Source of the DNA: Naasia lichenicola
Lineage (GTDB): Bacteria; Actinomycetota; Actinomycetes; Actinomycetales; Microbacteriaceae
Direction of reading: 5' to 3'
NCBI RefSeq assembly: GCF_004801885.1
Contig: NZ_SSSM01000006.1
Span: 418,092 to 482,091 of the forward strand
Length of the DNA: 64,000 nt
Shown: piece after piece, positions 34,001 through 42,469 of the stretch
Layout: each line of letters begins with the position of its first letter
Numbering within the stretch: the first letter of the stretch is position 1
Notes under the pieces: model-generated
The model's database searches: none
What the model was told of the DNA's origin: nothing
The model's input: the letters and a program-made list of their open reading frames with translations, nothing else
Position numbers and translations under genes: made by a program

Positions 34001-34927
34001 ATGTTCACAGCAAGGAACAAGGGCCGGCTCGCCATCGGCGCAGTCGTGGTCGGGGCGGCATTGGCCCTGGCAGGGTGCGCCTCAGGAGACCCGCTCAGCA
34101 GCGGATCGACCTCGGGCACGGATTCGTCGAGCGGGACCGACACGATCGTCGTCGGCTCGCAGGCGTACTACTCCAACGAGATCATCGCCGAGATCTACGC
34201 GCAGGCACTCGAGAACGCCGGCTACACCGTCGAGCGCAACTTCCAGATCGGCCAGCGCGACGCATACCTCCCCGCCCTTGAAGACGGCGAGGTCGATGTG
34301 TTCCCGGAGTACACCGGCAACCTGCTGCAGTACTACGACGCCGAGACCACCGCCACCACGTCCGACGACGTCTACGCCGCACTGAAGGACGCGCTGCCCG
34401 AGGGCCTGACGGTCCTCGACCAGTCGCCCGCCACCGATCAGGACTCCTACAACGTCACCTCCGCATTCGCGGACAAGTACAAGCTGACGACGATCGGCGA
34501 CCTCAAGAACGTCGACGTGCCGCTCACCCTCGGCGGAAACGCTGAGCTCGAGACACGCCCGTACGGTCCCCAGGGCCTGCTCAGCACCTACGGCGTGACG
34601 GTGGGCTTCAACGCCACCGGCGACACCACGGTCGACGCACTGGTCGCCGGCACCATCCAGGTGGCGAACGTCTACAGCGCTGACCCCTCGATCTCCGCGA
34701 ACGACTTCGTCACGCTCGAGGACCCCGAGGGCCTGTTCCTGGCCTCCAACGTGGTGCCGCTCGTCAACGCGGACATCGCCGACGAGATCGCCGACGTGCT
34801 CAACCCGATCGACGCCGCATTGACCGCGAAGGGCCTCGCGGCTCTCAACGTCAAGTCGACGGTCGACCAGGAGTCGTCCGACCAGATCGCGACCGACTGG
34901 CTCACCGAGAACGGCTTCCTCAAGTAG
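34001..34927 (+). CDS. Osmolyte ABC transporter substrate-binding lipoprotein, OpuCC-like
   Basis: 308 aa. Lipobox LALAGC with Cys26, Ser/Gly/Thr linker, then an OpuAC-type binding domain starting IVVGSQAYYSNEIIAEIYAQ. DVFPEYTGNLLQYY is the typical ligand-pocket segment. Purine-rich AGAGAAGAGAAGAGAC precedes the ATG. Quaternary amine or related compatible solute as ligand is inferred from family. Confidence 0.93.
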   Translation: MFTARNKGRLAIGAVVVGAALALAGCASGDPLSSGSTSGTDSSSGTDTIVVGSQAYYSNEIIAEIYAQALENAGYTVERNFQIGQRDAYLPALEDGEVDVFPEYTGNLLQYYDAETTATTSDDVYAALKDALPEGLTVLDQSPATDQDSYNVTSAFADKYKLTTIGDLKNVDVPLTLGGNAELETRPYGPQGLLSTYGVTVGFNATGDTTVDALVAGTIQVANVYSADPSISANDFVTLEDPEGLFLASNVVPLVNADIADEIADVLNPIDAALTAKGLAALNVKSTVDQESSDQIATDWLTENGFLK

Positions 34928-34941
34928 GACGCATGTGATCT

Positions 34942-34999
34942 CGAACTGCCCGGTTCTGCCGCATCCGACCTGTCGGGAGCAGCGGAACCGGGCAGTTCG
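34942..34999 (+). terminator. Terminator-like hairpin after the osmolyte importer
   Basis: CGAACTGCCCGGTTC (34942-34956) and its exact inverted copy GAACCGGGCAGTTCG (34985-34999), loop 28 bases. There is no T-run, as is common in high-GC actinobacteria. It could serve both this operon and the convergent DedA gene. Confidence 0.75.
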
Positions 35000-35019
35000 T
35001 CGTTGCGGCCCATCGCAGG

Positions 35020-35667
35020 TCAGGAGGCCTCGTCGTCCATGTGCCGCCGTTCGGCGCGGTGCAGCAGCCAGCGGATGACGGCCACGATGACCAGTCCCAC
35101 CGCGATGATGCCGACGAAGACGATGGCGCCGTACTGCAGCTGGCTGGCGAGCTCGCGGTAGCTGACTGCGGCGACCGATCCGATCGTGACGTAGGCGACC
35201 GCCCAGACGATGCAGGCCGGCACAGTCCACCTCATGAAGCGGCTGTAGCGCATTGAACTCATGCCGACGGTGAGCGGGATGAGCGAGTGGAAGACGGGCA
35301 GGAACCGGCTGATGAAGACGGCGGGCCCGCCGCGCCTGGTGAGATAGCGCTGGGCGCGCTCCCAGTGGCCTCCGCCGAGTCTGCGCCCCAGCCGACTGTC
35401 GCGCAGGCGGGGTCCGACCAGGCGGCCGAGTGCGAACCCGACGCTCTCACCCGACAGCGATCCCACGATCACGGCCAGCACCAGAAGCCAGAACTCAATC
35501 ATCCCGTTCACGGCGGTGCTGGCCACGATGACGGTGGTGTCACCGGGCACGATGACTCCGAGCAGGATCGAGGTCTCGCAGAACATGGCGAAGCCGGCGA
35601 GAAGCGTGCGGAGGATCGGATCGACGCTCTGCACCGTCTGCAGGAGCCAGTCGAGGATCTCGTTCAC
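35020..35667 (-). CDS. DedA-family membrane protein
   Basis: 215 aa, about five spans. Conserved acidic residues are seen in FCETSILLGVIVPGDTTVI and the family segment in FISRFLPVFHSLIPLTVG. Compared with the DedA pattern R-F-x-P-x-x-R, the second arginine is His here. Members act in lipid flipping and membrane homeostasis. GTG start at leaderless distance from TAGATT. Confidence 0.88.
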   Translation of the reverse strand: MNEILDWLLQTVQSVDPILRTLLAGFAMFCETSILLGVIVPGDTTVIVASTAVNGMIEFWLLVLAVIVGSLSGESVGFALGRLVGPRLRDSRLGRRLGGGHWERAQRYLTRRGGPAVFISRFLPVFHSLIPLTVGMSSMRYSRFMRWTVPACIVWAVAYVTIGSVAAVSYRELASQLQYGAIVFVGIIAVGLVIVAVIRWLLHRAERRHMDDEAS

Positions 35668-35673
35668 GACGCC

Positions 35674-35679
35674 AATCTA
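35674..35679 (-). promoter_or_regulatory. -10 box, leaderless promoter of the DedA gene
   Basis: TAGATT on the minus strand, 6 bases before the GTG at 35667. Confidence 0.55.
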
Positions 35680-35739
35680 GAACCTGCAACCGCACGCCGC
35701 CCGGGCAGGTGGCAGACGCGCACGCAGGTGGATGATCAG

Positions 35740-35765
35740 GCGTCAGTGCGTCATTCACCTGACGC
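35740..35765 (-). terminator. Possible terminator of the aminotransferase gene
   Basis: GCGTCAG...CTGACGC, 7-bp stem and 12-base loop, just past the stop at 35784. Weak. Confidence 0.35.
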
Positions 35766-35783
35766 GGCTGCTCGCCGATGCAG

Positions 35784-36605
35784 TCAGGGCAGGGGCCGGC
35801 GCAGCGCGTCCAGCCGACGGCGCCAGGTGGCGAGCCGGCCGGGACGCTCGGCGAGACTCGGACCGTCGATCCACTCCGTGATGATGCGGATCCCCTGCAG
35901 CGCGCTCATCGACCACACTTCGAGACCGTCGAGCTCAGCCGCGGTGGTGTGCTCCTCGACCACATCGATCCCGAGCGCGGTCGCCAGAGTCTGCAGGGTC
36001 CGAGCGGTGACGCTGTCGATCCTTTCGAGATCAGCGGCAGGCAGGCACAGCACATCGCCGCGCCACCACGCCAGCGAGCTGTAGGCGCCTTCGATGACGT
36101 AGCCCTCGGGGGAGACGATGATCGCCTCCCCGGCGCCGAGGGACTGAGCCTCGGTGCGGATCCGCAGCATGGATTCGAGATCCGGCCCCTTGCGCTTCGG
36201 CTGCTTGCGGGGATCCGGGCCGCGATGAATCGTCACCACGACGGACGAGGTCCGCTCGGGAGCGGGGCGGACGCGAAGCTGGAACTCGACGCGTTCTCCG
36301 CTCTGGCGGAGGTCCACCCGCGGGAACAGCTCGCCCTGGCGGGGGAGCGCCGCGATCGACGCGTCCCAGAACCGCGACGCCTCGGCTGAATGCCGGGGGC
36401 CGACCGCCTCGAGGAAGCGCTCGCGGTGCAGATCTACCGCCAGCACGCGACCGTCCAAGACCAGCCACGAGTCGGCGGCCAGTACCTTCGGCTCGCCCAG
36501 CTCGCAGCTCTCGATCGGCAGCAGCCGCCCGTCCGACCAGCGCAGGGGAGCGCCGCCCACTTCGACGCCGCTCACCTGTCCGCCGCCCATCTCTCCGCTG
36601 CTCAC
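35784..36605 (-). CDS. Class IV aminotransferase (PabC-like)
   Basis: 273 aa. Fold-type IV PLP enzyme: LHRERFLEAV near residue 59, candidate PLP Lys in RKQPKRKGPD, and VIEGAYSSLAWW in place of the usual E-x-x-x-x-N segment. It may be aminodeoxychorismate lyase or a D-amino acid/branched-chain aminotransferase relative; it stands alone. GTG start with GAGGTG 7 bases upstream. Confidence 0.8.
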   Translation of the reverse strand: MSSGEMGGGQVSGVEVGGAPLRWSDGRLLPIESCELGEPKVLAADSWLVLDGRVLAVDLHRERFLEAVGPRHSAEASRFWDASIAALPRQGELFPRVDLRQSGERVEFQLRVRPAPERTSSVVVTIHRGPDPRKQPKRKGPDLESMLRIRTEAQSLGAGEAIIVSPEGYVIEGAYSSLAWWRGDVLCLPAADLERIDSVTARTLQTLATALGIDVVEEHTTAAELDGLEVWSMSALQGIRIITEWIDGPSLAERPGRLATWRRRLDALRRPLP

Positions 36606-36787
36606 CGGTGCACCTCGACCCGGCTCCGCGCCGATGCGGGGGCGGCATACGAGCTCATGGCTTCAGCGTATGGCTGTCGGCGCCGGCGATCGCCGCCGTG
36701 TCGACGCCTGCCGCCTCACCGGATGCGTCCGATGTGCACCTGCGGCCAGGTGCACGGCCGGAAAGCAGGGTTCTGCGGCATACCGGC

Positions 36788-36793
36788 TACCCT
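36788..36793 (+). promoter_or_regulatory. Possible -10 box of leuS
   Basis: TACCCT, leaving a leader of about 45 bases with GAAGAGAG before the GTG at 36839. Unlike most neighbours, this gene would have a leader. Confidence 0.35.
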
Positions 36794-36838
36794 TGAGGGT
36801 TGTCGCCCAGCGCGACGCTGAGACACGAAGAGAGTCAC

Positions 36839-39409
36839 GTGGCCCCCACCTCCGTCCCAACCGCTGCGGCGAACGATACCGAAGCGCCGAATTTCGTCCG
36901 CATGCAGGAGAAGTGGCTCAAGGTCTGGGATGACCTCAAGCCGTTCTCCACCGCAGGCAAGGACGACAAGCGTCCTCGCAAGTACGTGCTCGACATGTTC
37001 CCGTACCCGTCCGGCGACCTGCACATGGGTCACGCCGAGGCCTACGCGCTCGGCGATGTCATCGCCCGGTACTGGCGCCTGCAGGGTTTCAACGTGCTGC
37101 ACCCGATCGGCTGGGACTCCTTCGGCCTGCCCGCGGAGAACGCCGCCATCAAGCGCGGCGTCGACCCGCGCGAGTGGACCTACGACAACATCGCACAGCA
37201 GCGCGACTCGATGCGCCGCTACGCCGCCTCGTTCGACTGGGACCGGGTGCTGCACACCAGCGATCCCGAGTACTACAAGTGGAACCAGTGGCTGTTCCTG
37301 CAGCTCTACAAGAAGGGCCTGGCCTACCGCAAGGACAGCTGGGTCAACTGGGATCCGGTGGATCAGACTGTGCTCGCGAACGAGCAGGTCCTGCCCGACG
37401 GCACCTCCGAGCGCTCCGGCGCCCTGGTGGTCAAGAAGAAGCTGACCCAGTGGTACTTCCGGATCACGGCATACGCCGACCGGCTGCTCGACGACCTCAA
37501 CCAGCTCGAGGGCTCGTGGCCGTCGAAGGTCATCAGCATGCAGCGCAACTGGATCGGACGCTCGACCGGCGCCGATGTCGACTTCGCCGTGGAGGGTCGC
37601 GACGAGAAGATCACGGTCTACACGACCCGCCCCGACACCCTGTTCGGCGCCACCTTCATGGTCGTCGCCCCCGACTCCGACCTCGCAGCCGAGCTGGTGG
37701 CCGGCGCCGACGATGCGGAGGTCCAAGCGGCCTTCGCCAAGTACCTCACCCGCGTGCAGCAGTCGAGCGAGATCGAGCGCCTCACCGTCGATCGCGAGAA
37801 GACCGGCGTCTTCACCGGCCGCTACGCGATCAACCCCGTCAACGGTGCGCGCCTGCCCATCTGGGCGGCCGACTACGTGCTGAGCGACTACGGACAGGGC
37901 GCGATCATGGCCGTGCCCGCGCACGACCAGCGCGACCTCGACTTCGCTCGCGCGTTCGACCTGCCGGTCCGCGTCGTCATCGACACCACCCAGCCGGTGA
38001 CCGGCGCCATCCGGATCATCCCCGAGGACGGCACGCTGCCCGAGCTCGACGACATGAACCCGGCGATCACCGGCAACGCTCTGACGGGCGAGGGACGGCT
38101 GATCAACTCGGGCGCGTTCGACGGGCTGAGCAAGGTCAACGCGATCAGCAAGATCATCGCCTGGCTCGGCGAGCAGGGCATCGGCCGCGCGGCCAAGAAC
38201 TACCGCCTGCGCGACTGGCTGATCTCCCGCCAGCGCTACTGGGGCACCCCCATCCCGATCCTGTACGACGAGGACGGCAACGAGATCCCGGTCCCCGAGG
38301 ACCAGCTGCCGATCGAGCTGCCGCCGACAGAGGGCCTCGACCTCAAGCCCAAGGGCACATCGCCCCTCGGCGGGGCGACGGACTGGGTGAACACGATCAG
38401 CCCGATCGACGGATCGCCGGTGCGGCGCGACACCGACACCATGGACACGTTCGTCGACAGCTCGTGGTACTTCCTGCGCTTCCTCAACCCGCATGACGAC
38501 ACTCGGGCCTTCGATCCGCGCGAGGTCGACAAGTGGGCGCCCGTCGACCAGTACGTGGGCGGTGTGACCCACGCGATCCTGCACCTCCTGTACGCGCGCT
38601 TCATCACCAAGGTCCTGTTCGACCTGGGCTTCGTCAACTTCACCGAGCCCTTCAGCGCCCTGCTGAACCAGGGCATGGTGCAGATGGACGGCGCCGCGAT
38701 GTCGAAGTCGAAGGGCAACCTGATCCGCCTGTCCGACCAGCTCGACGTCTTCGGCGTCGACGCGATCCGCCTGACGATGGCGTTCGCCGGACCTCCGGAG
38801 GACGACATCGACTGGAAGGACGTCTCGCCCGCCGGATCGCTCAAGTTCCTCGGCCGCGCGCTGCGGGTGGCCCAGGACGTGACGAGCGCACCCGAGGTGC
38901 TGTGGAAGAACGGCGACATCGCCCTGCGTCGACAGACCCATCGGTTCCTCGCGGATGCGCCGGGCCTGATCGAGGCGTTCAAGTTCAACGTCGTGGTGGC
39001 ACGCATGATGGAGCTGGTCAACGCGATCCGCAAGACCATCGACTCGGGCAGCGGACCGGCCGACGCGGCCGTCCGCGAGGCCGCCGAGGTCGTGGCGGTG
39101 GCGCTCGGCCTCTTCTCGCCGTACACGGCGGAGGAGATGTGGGAGACCCTCGGATATCCGCCGTCCGTCGCCCTGCAGAGCTGGCGCAAGCCCGATCCGA
39201 CGTTGCTGGTGGAGGAGTCGGTGACCGCGGTCATCCAGGTAGATGGCAAGGTCCGCGCTCGGCTGGAGGTGTCGCCCAAGATCGACGCCGACGAGCTGGA
39301 GGAGAAGGCTCGCGACCTCGACGCCATCAAGCGCTCGGTGGGCGACCGTCAGGTCGTCAACGTGATCGTCCGCGCCCCTCGCCTGGTGAACATCGCCACC
39401 AAGCCGTAG
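36839..39409 (+). CDS. leuS: Leucyl-tRNA synthetase
   Basis: 856 aa. Charges tRNA-Leu. HIGH motif as HMGH (62-65) in [22 protein letters not shown]-type [18 protein letters not shown]1 editing domain in the middle ([13 protein letters not shown]); KMSKS region as AAMSKSKGN near residue 620, with the first Lys replaced. GTG start is chosen from length and GAAGAGAG upstream. It heads the leuS to rsmE housekeeping block. Confidence 0.98.
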   Translation: MAPTSVPTAAANDTEAPNFVRMQEKWLKVWDDLKPFSTAGKDDKRPRKYVLDMFPYPSGDLHMGHAEAYALGDVIARYWRLQGFNVLHPIGWDSFGLPAENAAIKRGVDPREWTYDNIAQQRDSMRRYAASFDWDRVLHTSDPEYYKWNQWLFLQLYKKGLAYRKDSWVNWDPVDQTVLANEQVLPDGTSERSGALVVKKKLTQWYFRITAYADRLLDDLNQLEGSWPSKVISMQRNWIGRSTGADVDFAVEGRDEKITVYTTRPDTLFGATFMVVAPDSDLAAELVAGADDAEVQAAFAKYLTRVQQSSEIERLTVDREKTGVFTGRYAINPVNGARLPIWAADYVLSDYGQGAIMAVPAHDQRDLDFARAFDLPVRVVIDTTQPVTGAIRIIPEDGTLPELDDMNPAITGNALTGEGRLINSGAFDGLSKVNAISKIIAWLGEQGIGRAAKNYRLRDWLISRQRYWGTPIPILYDEDGNEIPVPEDQLPIELPPTEGLDLKPKGTSPLGGATDWVNTISPIDGSPVRRDTDTMDTFVDSSWYFLRFLNPHDDTRAFDPREVDKWAPVDQYVGGVTHAILHLLYARFITKVLFDLGFVNFTEPFSALLNQGMVQMDGAAMSKSKGNLIRLSDQLDVFGVDAIRLTMAFAGPPEDDIDWKDVSPAGSLKFLGRALRVAQDVTSAPEVLWKNGDIALRRQTHRFLADAPGLIEAFKFNVVVARMMELVNAIRKTIDSGSGPADAAVREAAEVVAVALGLFSPYTAEEMWETLGYPPSVALQSWRKPDPTLLVEESVTAVIQVDGKVRARLEVSPKIDADELEEKARDLDAIKRSVGDRQVVNVIVRAPRLVNIATKP

Positions 39410-39420
39410 GCACCCTCGAA

Positions 39421-39469
39421 GTGACTCAGATGGCTGGCTTGATCTGATCAAGCCAGCCATCTGCGTCAC
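39421..39469. repeat. Palindrome with 24-bp arms between leuS and the DUF559 gene
   Basis: GTGACTCAGATGGCTGGCTT + GATC pairs with its inverted copy around one T, one mismatch only. It can act as a bidirectional terminator. Related arms occur at 39499-39511, 40511-40530 and 40556-40604. Confidence 0.8.
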
Positions 39470-39498
39470 CTAGGCGCCGGGACTGCGCGGTGAATCGA

Positions 39499-39511
39499 CC
39501 ATCTGCGTCAC
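39499..39511 (-). repeat. Repeat arm over the stop codon of the DUF559 gene
   Basis: CCATCTGCGTCAC, identical to the right arm core at 39421-39469; the gene's stop (TGA, reverse of TCA at 39508-39510) lies inside it. Confidence 0.6.
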
Positions 39512-40416
39512 GTCGACGACAGTCCGTCCTGGATGGCGGAGCGTACACGCGCGATCAGCTCCGCTCGCCGTGCGAGCAGCCTCTTGTCGACGCGGAGCAC
39601 GCGCCAACGCGCCGCCATGATCATGTCGAGGCGCTCCACATCGATGGAGAACTGACGGTCGTCGGTCCGGTGGTGCTGGCCGTCGTACTCGATCACTACG
39701 CGCGAGGACCGATAGACGAGGTCTCCGTGAAATCGGCCCGTGGGCGTGACGATCTCGCCGTTGACCTCGGGCTCTGGGAGCCCAGCCCCTTGGAGCAGCA
39801 ACCGGAGAATCGTCTCGGGAGCGGAATCCGTACCGGGGCGGAGGAGCGGGAGGGCTCGTCGCAGTTCCGCCACCCCACGAGCTCGACCGGCTTCGGCCAC
39901 CGCGACGCCGAGGCCGTCATGCGTGGCGAGCGGGTTTCTGCGCGAGAGCAGTCCGTCTCCCATCACGACGAGGTTGTCGAGCGAGAGGAACCTCCCGAGC
40001 GAGATCCACGTATCGATCGGCGAGCTCGCCCGCATCCGGCCGCTTTCGCTGCTCCACACTTCCGGGGACCGCGCGACCTTGTGTCCGATCACGCCTGATC
40101 CTCGTGGCGCGCGCCGAGGGGCCACGGAGGTGACGTGCAGCTCGTCCTCCATGAATCCCGTCGGCATCCGAAGATCCAGAAGTGCTGCTGCGGTCGTGTG
40201 GCTGAAGAACTGTCCTTCGAGCAGCCGCGGTGAGTAGGCCACGGCGCGACCCTGGACCGTCACGAGCCCGTGCCCTATCGGCATTCGAATCCCGTGGAAA
40301 GGCGAGGCGAGATCTTTGGCCCTGAGGCGCGCCCGACCCACGCCGCGGATTTCGGCATCGGAGGTCAGGAAGGGACCGCGTGAGAGAGGTTCGGGGAGGG
40401 GAGCCGGCGAGAACAC
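39508..40416 (-). CDS. DUF559 (Vsr-like endonuclease fold) domain protein
   Basis: 302 aa. The C-terminal domain has GDLVYRSSRVVIEYDGQHH followed by RLDMIMAARWRVLRV, matching the DUF559 restriction-endonuclease-like fold (Asp ... EYDG acidic pair). The N-terminal ~180 residues resemble the AbiEi-like winged-helix half often joined to DUF559 in Actinobacteria. Function is unknown; such genes are often multicopy. Copies of one palindromic repeat lie on both sides and one covers the stop codon. It stands between housekeeping genes, so it may be a recent arrival. Confidence 0.75.
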   Translation of the reverse strand: MFSPAPLPEPLSRGPFLTSDAEIRGVGRARLRAKDLASPFHGIRMPIGHGLVTVQGRAVAYSPRLLEGQFFSHTTAAALLDLRMPTGFMEDELHVTSVAPRRAPRGSGVIGHKVARSPEVWSSESGRMRASSPIDTWISLGRFLSLDNLVVMGDGLLSRRNPLATHDGLGVAVAEAGRARGVAELRRALPLLRPGTDSAPETILRLLLQGAGLPEPEVNGEIVTPTGRFHGDLVYRSSRVVIEYDGQHHRTDDRQFSIDVERLDMIMAARWRVLRVDKRLLARRAELIARVRSAIQDGLSST

Positions 40417-40510
40417 GACGCAGAGTCTGCCTCGCCGATAGCGTCAGCACTCGTTGTCCACAGGACGGATATCGCTCCACAGACCCCGGACGCACACCGC
40501 ACATCTCGGC

Positions 40511-40604
40511 GAGGTGACCCGAATGGCTGGTTCGCACTGAATTCCGGCAACCCAAGTGACCCGTATGGCTGGATTGATTCGATCTAGACAGCCATCTGCG
40601 TCAC
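40511..40604. repeat. Repeat arms upstream of the DUF559 gene
   Basis: Single arm GAGGTGACCCGAATGGCTGG (40511-40530) and a fuller palindrome GTGACCCGTATGGCTG ... CAGCCATCTGCGTCAC (40556-40604). Same core as 39421-39469. Confidence 0.75.
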
Positions 40605-40628
40605 CTCGAGCGATACGGGTGGCGCGGG

Positions 40629-41408
40629 TCAGCCGACGGTGAGGTTCGGATCGACCATCGACGCGAACACCACGAGGTTGTTGCTGTAGTGGTGGATTCC
40701 GAAGTCGTACGGGCCGTTGCAGGTGATCAGCCGCAGCTGCGGGGTGGGCGTCGCGCCGTAGACCGCCTCGGTGGGGAACGCGGCCTTGGCTACGTCCTGG
40801 ATGTCGTCGACCACGAAGCTGACCTGGCTGCCGTCCGACAGTGTCGTCAGGATGAGATCGCCGGCGTGCAGATCCTTGAGGTGGGCGAAGATGCCCGCCG
40901 TCTCCGTGTCGTCCACGTGGCCGGCGATCACCGAGGGACCGACATCCCCGGGCACCACGCTTCCGCTGTACCAGCCGGCCTCGAGCAGGCCGTCGGGCGG
41001 AATGAGCACGCCGTCCGCGTCGCGCTCGAGATCGACCAGGTCGACGTCGACACCGATGGCGGAGATGCTCAGATGTGCGGGGACGACTCCCGGGGCCGCC
41101 AGCGACGGCTGGATCGCCACCGGGTCCTGGTCGGCCGGCGCGAGGCCGGATGCCGCGGCCGACGGATCGACGCCGGTCGAGATGGGTCCGGTGTCCGCCG
41201 CAAGCCGCGCGTACGAGTCCGCGCGGGCGCCGATCTCGCCCGAGGCGAGGGACTCGGCGGCCACCAGGGCCACCGCTGTCACCAGGAGCACCGCGATGAC
41301 GATCCGACCCTGGGCCAGCAGTCCGTGCGCCAGCTGCATCATCACGCGCGCGCGAGATCGCTCCGAGCGGTGTCTGCCCGAAGGGGCGGCGTGCGACATG
41401 GAGGTCAT
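40629..41408 (-). CDS. Class F-like sortase with no arginine after its cysteine
   Basis: 259 aa. N-terminal membrane anchor (IVIAVLLVTAVALVAAESLA), Pro/Ala linker, then a sortase domain: HLSISAIGVDVDLV, catalytic His164 in VIAGHVDD, FPTEAVYG, catalytic Cys230 in RLITCNG. The His-Cys pair is intact. The strand that should carry the catalytic Arg reads HHYSNNLVVFAS, and no Arg occurs after residue 226. It is cotranscribed or adjacent to the DUF4397 protein, its likely partner. Confidence 0.88.
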   Translation of the reverse strand: MTSMSHAAPSGRHRSERSRARVMMQLAHGLLAQGRIVIAVLLVTAVALVAAESLASGEIGARADSYARLAADTGPISTGVDPSAAASGLAPADQDPVAIQPSLAAPGVVPAHLSISAIGVDVDLVDLERDADGVLIPPDGLLEAGWYSGSVVPGDVGPSVIAGHVDDTETAGIFAHLKDLHAGDLILTTLSDGSQVSFVVDDIQDVAKAAFPTEAVYGATPTPQLRLITCNGPYDFGIHHYSNNLVVFASMVDPNLTVG

Positions 41409-41470
41409 CGGGTAGACCCTGGCGCAGTCAGCTCCGGATCGGCTGACTGCGGCCGGATCGCTTCCAGTCC

Positions 41471-42340
41471 CTACTCGACCCGCGCAACGGCGGTCGCAGC
41501 ACGACGGCGTGAGCGGACCAGCAGCGCGGCGATCCCGGCGAGGAGGACCGCGGCGCTCAGGATGCCGCCGCCCATCTCGAGATTCTGCTGCTGCTCGGCG
41601 ACCGCCAGCGCGCCGCCACCGGTCGAGACGCCGCCGACCGGGGTCTCGGTCAGAGCGACGCTGTCGAGCACGGGGACGACCGTCAATCCGCCCGCCGCGG
41701 TGTCGAGCACGAACAGGGTCTGTGTCGAGCCGGCAGCGAGATCGGCGGATGCGGTGTCGGCGAGGCTGCCTGCGGTCAGATCGAAGGTCGTCGATCCGGA
41801 CGGCACGTCGGTGTAGCTGCTGACGGCGCCGAACGAGGCGTTCGAGGCGAGCGCCAGGCCTGCGGTCGTCTTGACGGAGAGGCTGCTGTTGTTGACCGAG
41901 GCCTGGACGGTCCGCACGCGGGCCTGCGAGCCGGTCGGCGCCGCGAGGTCGTCCGAGACGACCTGGGTCGACAGGTTGGCGTTGCGACCGAGAGCCGCCA
42001 CGGTCTCCGCCTTGCCGGCCGTCACATCGATCGAGGCGCTGACCAGAGGCGTCGTCGCGCCGCCGGCCGACGGGACCATCGCGATCGCGTAGGTGCCGGC
42101 GGGGAGCGACATGTACTTGGAGACGCCGCCGTATCCCACATTGCTCAGCTTGTAGAGGACGGTGCCGCCCGACAGGCTGCTCAGGGTCACGTCGACCTCG
42201 AGGGTGTCGGGGGAGAGGTGGGCGACCCTGACGTAGCCGTTCTCGACGGCGGCCGCAGGGGCGACCGGGATCAGGGCGAGACCGACGGCGGCGGCGATGG
42301 CGCCGAGTGCGGCGAGGGGGCGGGTGATGCGTCGATTCAT
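41471..42340 (-). CDS. DUF4397 surface protein with C-terminal anchor
   Basis: 289 aa. Signal peptide ending VAPAAAVE; two DUF4397 beta domains (VRVAHLSPDTLEVDVTL at the start, repeated in the second half); Gly-rich stretch; then a C-terminal span (GGGILSAAVLLAGIAALLV) and RSRRRAA tail. This is the layout of a sortase substrate, but no LPxTG is present; the nearest feature is TPVGGVSTGGG. Likely exported and membrane-held, or attached by the neighbouring sortase through an unusual signal. GGAG precedes the ATG. Confidence 0.85.
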   Translation of the reverse strand: MNRRITRPLAALGAIAAAVGLALIPVAPAAAVENGYVRVAHLSPDTLEVDVTLSSLSGGTVLYKLSNVGYGGVSKYMSLPAGTYAIAMVPSAGGATTPLVSASIDVTAGKAETVAALGRNANLSTQVVSDDLAAPTGSQARVRTVQASVNNSSLSVKTTAGLALASNASFGAVSSYTDVPSGSTTFDLTAGSLADTASADLAAGSTQTLFVLDTAAGGLTVVPVLDSVALTETPVGGVSTGGGALAVAEQQQNLEMGGGILSAAVLLAGIAALLVRSRRRAATAVARVE

Positions 42341-42407
42341 GGTGGGCTCCAGGAAATCAGCTGTCGGGGCTACCCGGCATTCGGTGCTGCAAAGGGATGG
42401 TGCGGGG

Positions 42408-42469
42408 GAGTTGCGGGGTACTGCGGGAAAGTTGCGGGGTGCTGCTGGGTCTTGCGGAGTACTGCCTAC
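42408..42469. repeat. Three ~20-bp tandem units at the 3' end of the large membrane protein gene
   Basis: Units of the form AGTTGCGGGGTACTGCGGG with drift; the last runs into the stop codon of the gene ending at 42466. Confidence 0.6.

Noticed and set aside
36621..36716. tRNA or small RNA gene upstream of leuS
   Set aside because: No cloverleaf or T-loop GGTTCGA motif in a proper fold; T-box-like leader elements are also not visible.
38696..38730. LeuRS inactive because the KMSKS first Lys is missing
   Set aside because: The second Lys and following residues (SKSKGN) are present. Variation at the first position is tolerated, and the gene is clearly intact.
36716..39469. 917-codon open frame antisense to leuS
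   Set aside because: The complementary strand is an unambiguous leucyl-tRNA synthetase. The antisense frame is a codon-bias artefact.
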